DNA of 64,000 nt from Fodinibacter sp963834965 (GTDB lineage: Bacteria; Actinomycetota; Actinomycetes; Actinomycetales; Dermatophilaceae). The notes under the pieces are model-generated. The model saw only the letters and a list, made by a program, of their open reading frames with translations, made no database searches and was not told the DNA's origin. The translations under genes were made by a program, and so were the position numbers. Each line of letters opens with the position of its first letter. Position 1 is the stretch's first letter. The stretch is taken from assembly GCA_963834965.1 (NCBI GenBank), contig CAWIEI010000023.1, forward strand, positions 62,001-126,000, in the 5' to 3' direction. Shown one piece after another: positions 60,910 to 64,000 of this stretch.

Positions 60910-61452
60910 TCAGGCCGGCCAGTGCTCGACGAGCCGGCTGCGCACGTCCTCGAGCAGCATCGGCAGCGCCTTGGTGCGCGCGATGATCGGCAGGAAGTTG
61001 CTGTCGCCACCCCACCGCGGCACGACGTGCTGGTGCAGGTGGGCCGCGACGCCGGCCCCGGCGACCGCCCCCTGGTTCATCCCGAGGTTGAACCCCATGG
61101 GGGCGGAGGCCGCCTCGAGCGCCCGCACCGCCGCCTTGGTCAGTGCGGTGAACTCGGTGGTCTCGTCGTCGGTGAGGTCGACGTAGAGCGGCACGTGCCG
61201 GTAGGGGCAGACGAGCACGTGGCCCGGGTTGTAGGGGAAAAGGTTCATCACGACGTAGCAGTGCTCGCCGCGGTGCACGACCAGGCCCTCGGCGTCGTCC
61301 TTGCCCGGGGCCGCGCAGAACGGGCAGCCATCGCCCTCGTTGGGGTCGGGGCGCTCACCCGCGATGTAGACCATCCGGTGTGGTGTCCACAGCCGCTCGA
61401 AGCCGTCGCCGACGCCACCGGCGAAGTCTGCGGGGTCCTCGTGCGCCGGCAT
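60910..61452 (-). CDS. HIT-family diadenosine tetraphosphate phosphorylase-like protein
   Basis: The 180-aa HIT protein has a zinc-like CPFC motif (Cys43 and Cys46), GHVLVCPYRHVPLYVDLTDD and the catalytic HLHQHVVPRW (His138, His140, His142). It matches Rv2613c, described as AP4A phosphorylase, both in motif and in position between pgsA1 and thrS, although fusA2, ppk2 and a GNAT gene separate it here from its usual neighbours. It starts 20 nt after the GNAT stop. Confidence 0.9.
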   Translation of the reverse strand: MPAHEDPADFAGGVGDGFERLWTPHRMVYIAGERPDPNEGDGCPFCAAPGKDDAEGLVVHRGEHCYVVMNLFPYNPGHVLVCPYRHVPLYVDLTDDETTEFTALTKAAVRALEAASAPMGFNLGMNQGAVAGAGVAAHLHQHVVPRWGGDSNFLPIIARTKALPMLLEDVRSRLVEHWPA

Positions 61453-61472
61453 GCCCCCGATCCTAAGGCGGC

Positions 61473-61979
61473 TCAGGCGCCTCCATGCCGACTTCGGTCG
61501 CTGACCCGCAGCTCCATCAGCCGCTCCGACGGCGGCCCGAACCCCATCCGCTCGTAGAGGGTGCGGGCCTCCGGCACGGAGTTGAGCTGCACCCGCGTGA
61601 CCCCGTCGGCCTGTGCCCAGGCCAGCAGGGCCTCGAGCAGCTGTTGGCCGACGCCGTAGCCGCGGGCGTCCTGGGTGACGAAGAGCAGGCTCACGTGGAA
61701 CCACGCGTCGGCAGGGCGGTGGGCGCTCGGCAGCTTCTGCACCCGGGTGCCGTGCAGCACCCCGAGCGGGCGGCCGCGGGAGTCCTCGGCCATCCAGGTG
61801 CGCCGGGCCCGGTCACGCAGCCACGCGTCAGACAGGGCGTCGAGGTAGCCGGGCGGCACGGCGTGCCCGTGCTCGCGCTCGTCCTGGATGTGCAGCGCCC
61901 CGACCGAGAACGCGTCGGACGGTCGTGCCTCGCGCACCGTGACGTCGTACGCCAGCACCGGGGCGTCGTCGCTGTCCAT
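61473..61979 (-). CDS. GNAT family N-acetyltransferase
   Basis: The 168-aa protein has a GNAT fold with VTVREARPSDAFSVGALHIQ, the acetyl-CoA loop VTQDARGYGVGQQLLEALLA and QLNSVPEARTLYERMGF. The GYGVGQ loop fits acetyl-CoA binding. The acceptor is unknown. The ATG at 61979 is used; an ATG at 61997 would add MGHAGG. It lies upstream of the HIT gene and is likely co-transcribed. Confidence 0.85.
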   Translation of the reverse strand: MDSDDAPVLAYDVTVREARPSDAFSVGALHIQDEREHGHAVPPGYLDALSDAWLRDRARRTWMAEDSRGRPLGVLHGTRVQKLPSAHRPADAWFHVSLLFVTQDARGYGVGQQLLEALLAWAQADGVTRVQLNSVPEARTLYERMGFGPPSERLMELRVSDRSRHGGA

Positions 61980-62024
61980 GCCACCAGCATGGCCCATCGG
62001 GGCGGCATCGGCAGGCACAAGGGT

Positions 62025-62061
62025 GAGGCGCCGGGACACGTATGAGTTGTCCCGGCGCCTC
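62025..62061. repeat. Perfect 14-bp hairpin in the GNAT leader
   Basis: Arms 62025-62038 and 62048-62061 pair perfectly around a 9-nt loop. It lies 46 nt upstream of the leftward GNAT start, in its 5' leader, and has no T-run on either side. It could be an attenuator, a processing site, or a terminator for the upstream transcript. Confidence 0.6.
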
Positions 62062-62387
62062 TGGTGACTCGGCGTGACGCTCCTCGTCTCACGAGGCAGA
62101 CTCCGCTCGCCCACCGCCCTCGTCACAGGGCGGCTCCGCGCGGTAAACCGCTCGGGCTGACGTTCGGCCTTTCCTCGATCCCTTCGCCACCGAGGTGGTG
62201 AAGTAGGACTATTTCTAGTCCTGGATCCGGTGCGCCGCAAGTGGTTTCGGAGATGAAGTTGCCGCCGGTCTTGCGCGTCGGCGTGTCGTCGGCGTGTCGT
62301 GTGACGCACGGGACGACGGCTGGCGACGGCGCCTCGCGGCGTCTCGGCCAGCGAGACAACGCGAGACAGCAGCGTCCGAGACGGCCG
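62062..62387. other. Gap between thrS and GNAT with unusual base composition
   Basis: A 326-nt stretch with a more A/T-rich core than its surroundings (around 62200-62260). No gene is supported. A leftward open frame reading TGGNFISETTCGAPDPG uses many codons rare in this genome (ATA, CTA, CTT, GCA) and has no start with a ribosome site. Two tandem hairpins are given separately. Confidence 0.5.
62183..62223 (-). ncRNA. Candidate structured RNA: tandem hairpins with GNRA and YNMG loops
   Basis: Leftward reading gives AGGACTA-GAAA-TAGTCCT (62223-62206), a perfect 7-bp stem with a GNRA tetraloop, then after 1 nt CTTCACCAC-CTCG-GTGGCGAAG (62204-62183), a stem with one A-C mismatch and a YNMG-type loop. 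Both loops are the stable kind only on this strand. No known RNA family is recognised. Confidence 0.45.
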
Positions 62388-64000
62388 TCACACCTGGCGT
62401 CGGTCGGTGATGGCGGCCGTGATCTCGGCGATGGCGTCGTCGACCGGCACGCCGTTCTTCTGGGTGCCGTCGCGGTAGCGGAACGAGACGGCACCGGCGG
62501 AGCGGTCGTCCTCCCCCGCGATGAGCACGTAGGGCACCTTGGCCTTGCTCGCGTTGCGGATCTTCTTCGGGAACCGGTCGTCGCTGGCGTCCAGCTCGGT
62601 GCGGATGCCGTGCGCCCGCATCCGCGCCAGCACGCCACCGAGGTACTCGTCGAACTCCTCCGCCACCGGGATGCCGAGGGCCTGCACCGGCGACAGCCAG
62701 ACGGGGAAGGCCCCGGCGTAGTGCTCGACCAGCACCCCGAAGAACCGCTCGATCGAGCCGAACTTCGCCGAGTGGATCATGACCGGCTGCTGGCGCGTGC
62801 CGTCGGACGCCTGGTACTCCAGACCGAAGCGGGCCGGCTGGTTGAAGTCGTACTGGATGGTCGACATCTGCCAGGTGCGGCCGATGGCGTCACGCGCCTG
62901 CACCGAGATCTTCGGGCCGTAGTACGCGGCGCCACCGGGGTCCATCACCAGCTCGAGCCCCGACTCGGTGGCGACGTCACGCAGCACCTCGGTGGCGACC
63001 TCCCACTCGGCATCCGAGCCGATGAACTTGTCCTTCTTGTCGCCCTCGGTCTCGCGGGTGGACAGCTCGAGGTAGTAGTCGTCCATCCCGAAGTCGCTCA
63101 GCAGCGACAGCACGAAGTTGAGCAGGTGCTTGATCTCGCCCGGCGCCTGCTCGGCGGTGACGTAGCTGTGCGAGTCGTCCTGGGTCATGCCGCGCACGCG
63201 GGTCAGCCCGTGCACCACCCCGGACTTCTCGAACCGGTAGACCGAGCCGAACTCGAACAGGCGCAGCGGCAGCTCGCGGTACGAGCGCCCGCGCGAGCGG
63301 TAGATGAGGTTGTGCATCGGGCAGTTCATCGCCTTGAGGCGGTACTCGGTGCCCTCGAACTCCATCGGCGGGAACATGGTGTCGGCGTAGTAGGGCAGGT
63401 GCCCCGAGGTGTGGAACAGCCCGTCCTTGCTGATGTGGGGGGTGCCGACGTACTGGAAGCCCTCCTCGATGTGCCGGCGGCGGACGTAGTCCTCCATCTC
63501 GCGCTTGATGATGCCGCCCTTGGGGTGGAACACCGCCAGGCCCGAGCCCAGCTCGTCGGGGAAGCTGAACAGGTCGAGCTCGGCGCCGAGCTTGCGGTGG
63601 TCGCGCTTCTCGGCCTCGGCCAGCCGGTCGAGGTAGGCCCTCATCTCGTCCTTGGTCGGCCAGGCCGTGCCGTAGACGCGCTGCAGCTGCGGGTTCTTCT
63701 CCGAGCCGCGCCAGTAGGCGGCAGCGCTGCGCATCAGCTTGAAGGCGTTGCCGAGCACCTTGGTCGACGGCACGTGCGGGCCGCGGCACAGGTCGCCCCA
63801 GGCCCGGCTGCCGTCGCGGCGCAGGTTGTCGTAGATGGTCAGCTGCGCGCCGCCCACCTCCCCAGCGGCCCCCTCGACCTCGTCGATGTCGCCGCCGTGG
63901 GCCCGGACACTCGCCCCTTCGGCCGCGTTCTCGGATGCACCGCCCTTGAGCCCGATCAGCTCGCACTTGTACGGCTCGTCGGCCAGCTCGGCCAGCGCGT
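62388..64000 (-). CDS. thrS: Threonine-tRNA ligase, N-terminus cut by window edge
   Basis: About 537 codons are visible; the N-terminal TGS/editing part lies partly beyond the right edge. The class II catalytic core has PHISKDGLFHTSGHLPYYAD, RLKAMNCPMHNLIYRS, the motif 2 EFGSVYRFEKSGVVHGLTRV and RGMTQDDSHSYV, and ends with the anticodon-binding domain (LSPVQALGIPVAEEFDEYLG). The Cys in NCPMH and the His residues that bind zinc are present. It is the Rv2614c equivalent and closes the synteny block. Confidence 0.95.
   Translation of the reverse strand, partial: ALAELADEPYKCELIGLKGGASENAAEGASVRAHGGDIDEVEGAAGEVGGAQLTIYDNLRRDGSRAWGDLCRGPHVPSTKVLGNAFKLMRSAAAYWRGSEKNPQLQRVYGTAWPTKDEMRAYLDRLAEAEKRDHRKLGAELDLFSFPDELGSGLAVFHPKGGIIKREMEDYVRRRHIEEGFQYVGTPHISKDGLFHTSGHLPYYADTMFPPMEFEGTEYRLKAMNCPMHNLIYRSRGRSYRELPLRLFEFGSVYRFEKSGVVHGLTRVRGMTQDDSHSYVTAEQAPGEIKHLLNFVLSLLSDFGMDDYYLELSTRETEGDKKDKFIGSDAEWEVATEVLRDVATESGLELVMDPGGAAYYGPKISVQARDAIGRTWQMSTIQYDFNQPARFGLEYQASDGTRQQPVMIHSAKFGSIERFFGVLVEHYAGAFPVWLSPVQALGIPVAEEFDEYLGGVLARMRAHGIRTELDASDDRFPKKIRNASKAKVPYVLIAGEDDRSAGAVSFRYRDGTQKNGVPVDDAIAEITAAITDRRQV

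Noticed and set aside
62123..62387. Small peptide gene (RiPP-like precursor) reading TGGNFISETTCGAPDPG
   Set aside because: No start codon with a ribosome site, codons unlike the host, and no modification enzyme nearby. Kept only as part of the structured-RNA finding.
62388..64000. T-box or leader riboswitch for thrS
   Set aside because: The 5' end of thrS is outside the window; the hairpins seen lie downstream of its stop.

Overview
This 64-kb window is chromosomal DNA of a high-G+C actinobacterium. Gene order matches the conserved actinobacterial backbone (Mycobacterium tuberculosis Rv1822-Rv1829, Rv1701-Rv1713 and Rv2580-Rv2614). Gene content and codon use, together with a DUF222/HNH (13E12-type) gene, an ArsR-ArsC fusion and the lack of mycolate genes, suggest Micrococcales, probably an Intrasporangiaceae-like organism. 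The family is an inference; no 16S gene is present.

Layout. (1) 1-4630, minus strand: a tightly coupled operon pgsA-type synthase, DUF881, small basic protein, DUF881, gcvH, garA, ftsR, DUF151. (2) 4702-8685: accessory genes (MalY/PatB lyase, a PGM1-type ATP-grasp ligase, small unknown proteins). (3) 8925-17626: a galactofuranan locus. glfT1 is divergent from a seven-cistron overlapping operon with GT2, glf, glfT2, Wzm permease, Wzt ATPase and a large polytopic protein. (4) 17646-21254: an ArsR-ArsC fusion divergent from arsC, an alcohol dehydrogenase remnant, and a secreted metallophosphoesterase preceded by a PHO-box-like repeat. (5) 21255-30881, minus: tRNA-Pro, der, plsC, cmk, tyrA, rluB, scpB, scpA, parA, xerD, ald. 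(6) 31011-38270: a membrane protein, an unusual 636-nt gap between convergent genes that is rich in inverted repeats, hisS with an MBL hydrolase, and a rightward cyclophilin, DUF349 and SBP-VWA set. (7) 38267-46917, minus: relA, apt, secF, secD, yajC, ruvB, ruvA, ruvC with a LexA-like box. (8) 46918-48924: imperfect repeats and a twice-frameshifted HNH gene with its own LexA-like box. (9) 48944-57631: a methyltransferase, yebC and pdxT, then GNAT, DUF6458 and kynU on the opposite strand separating pdxT from pdxS, then the phosphatidylinositol mannoside genes. (10) 57795-64000: fusA2, ppk2, HIT, GNAT and a truncated thrS.

How the genes work together. Region 3 makes UDP-galactofuranose (Glf), starts and extends a galactan (GlfT1, GlfT2) and exports it (Wzm/Wzt). 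Regions 7 and 8 carry a Holliday-junction module and an HNH gene that both look SOS-controlled. The PI genes (pgsA, PatA-like acyltransferase, PimA) form the early phosphatidylinositol mannoside pathway. Most operon members overlap by ATGA or GTGA, so translational coupling is the rule. Several monocistronic genes have a TAnnnT box 5-7 nt before the start codon, which suggests leaderless mRNAs.

Most interesting signals beyond genes: the heptamer GGATGCC seems strongly over-represented in every reading frame and on both strands; the gap at 31635-32270 has two long inverted-repeat structures; 62183-62223 has two tandem hairpins with GNRA and YNMG loops; and the two frameshifts in the HNH gene both follow the same decamer.
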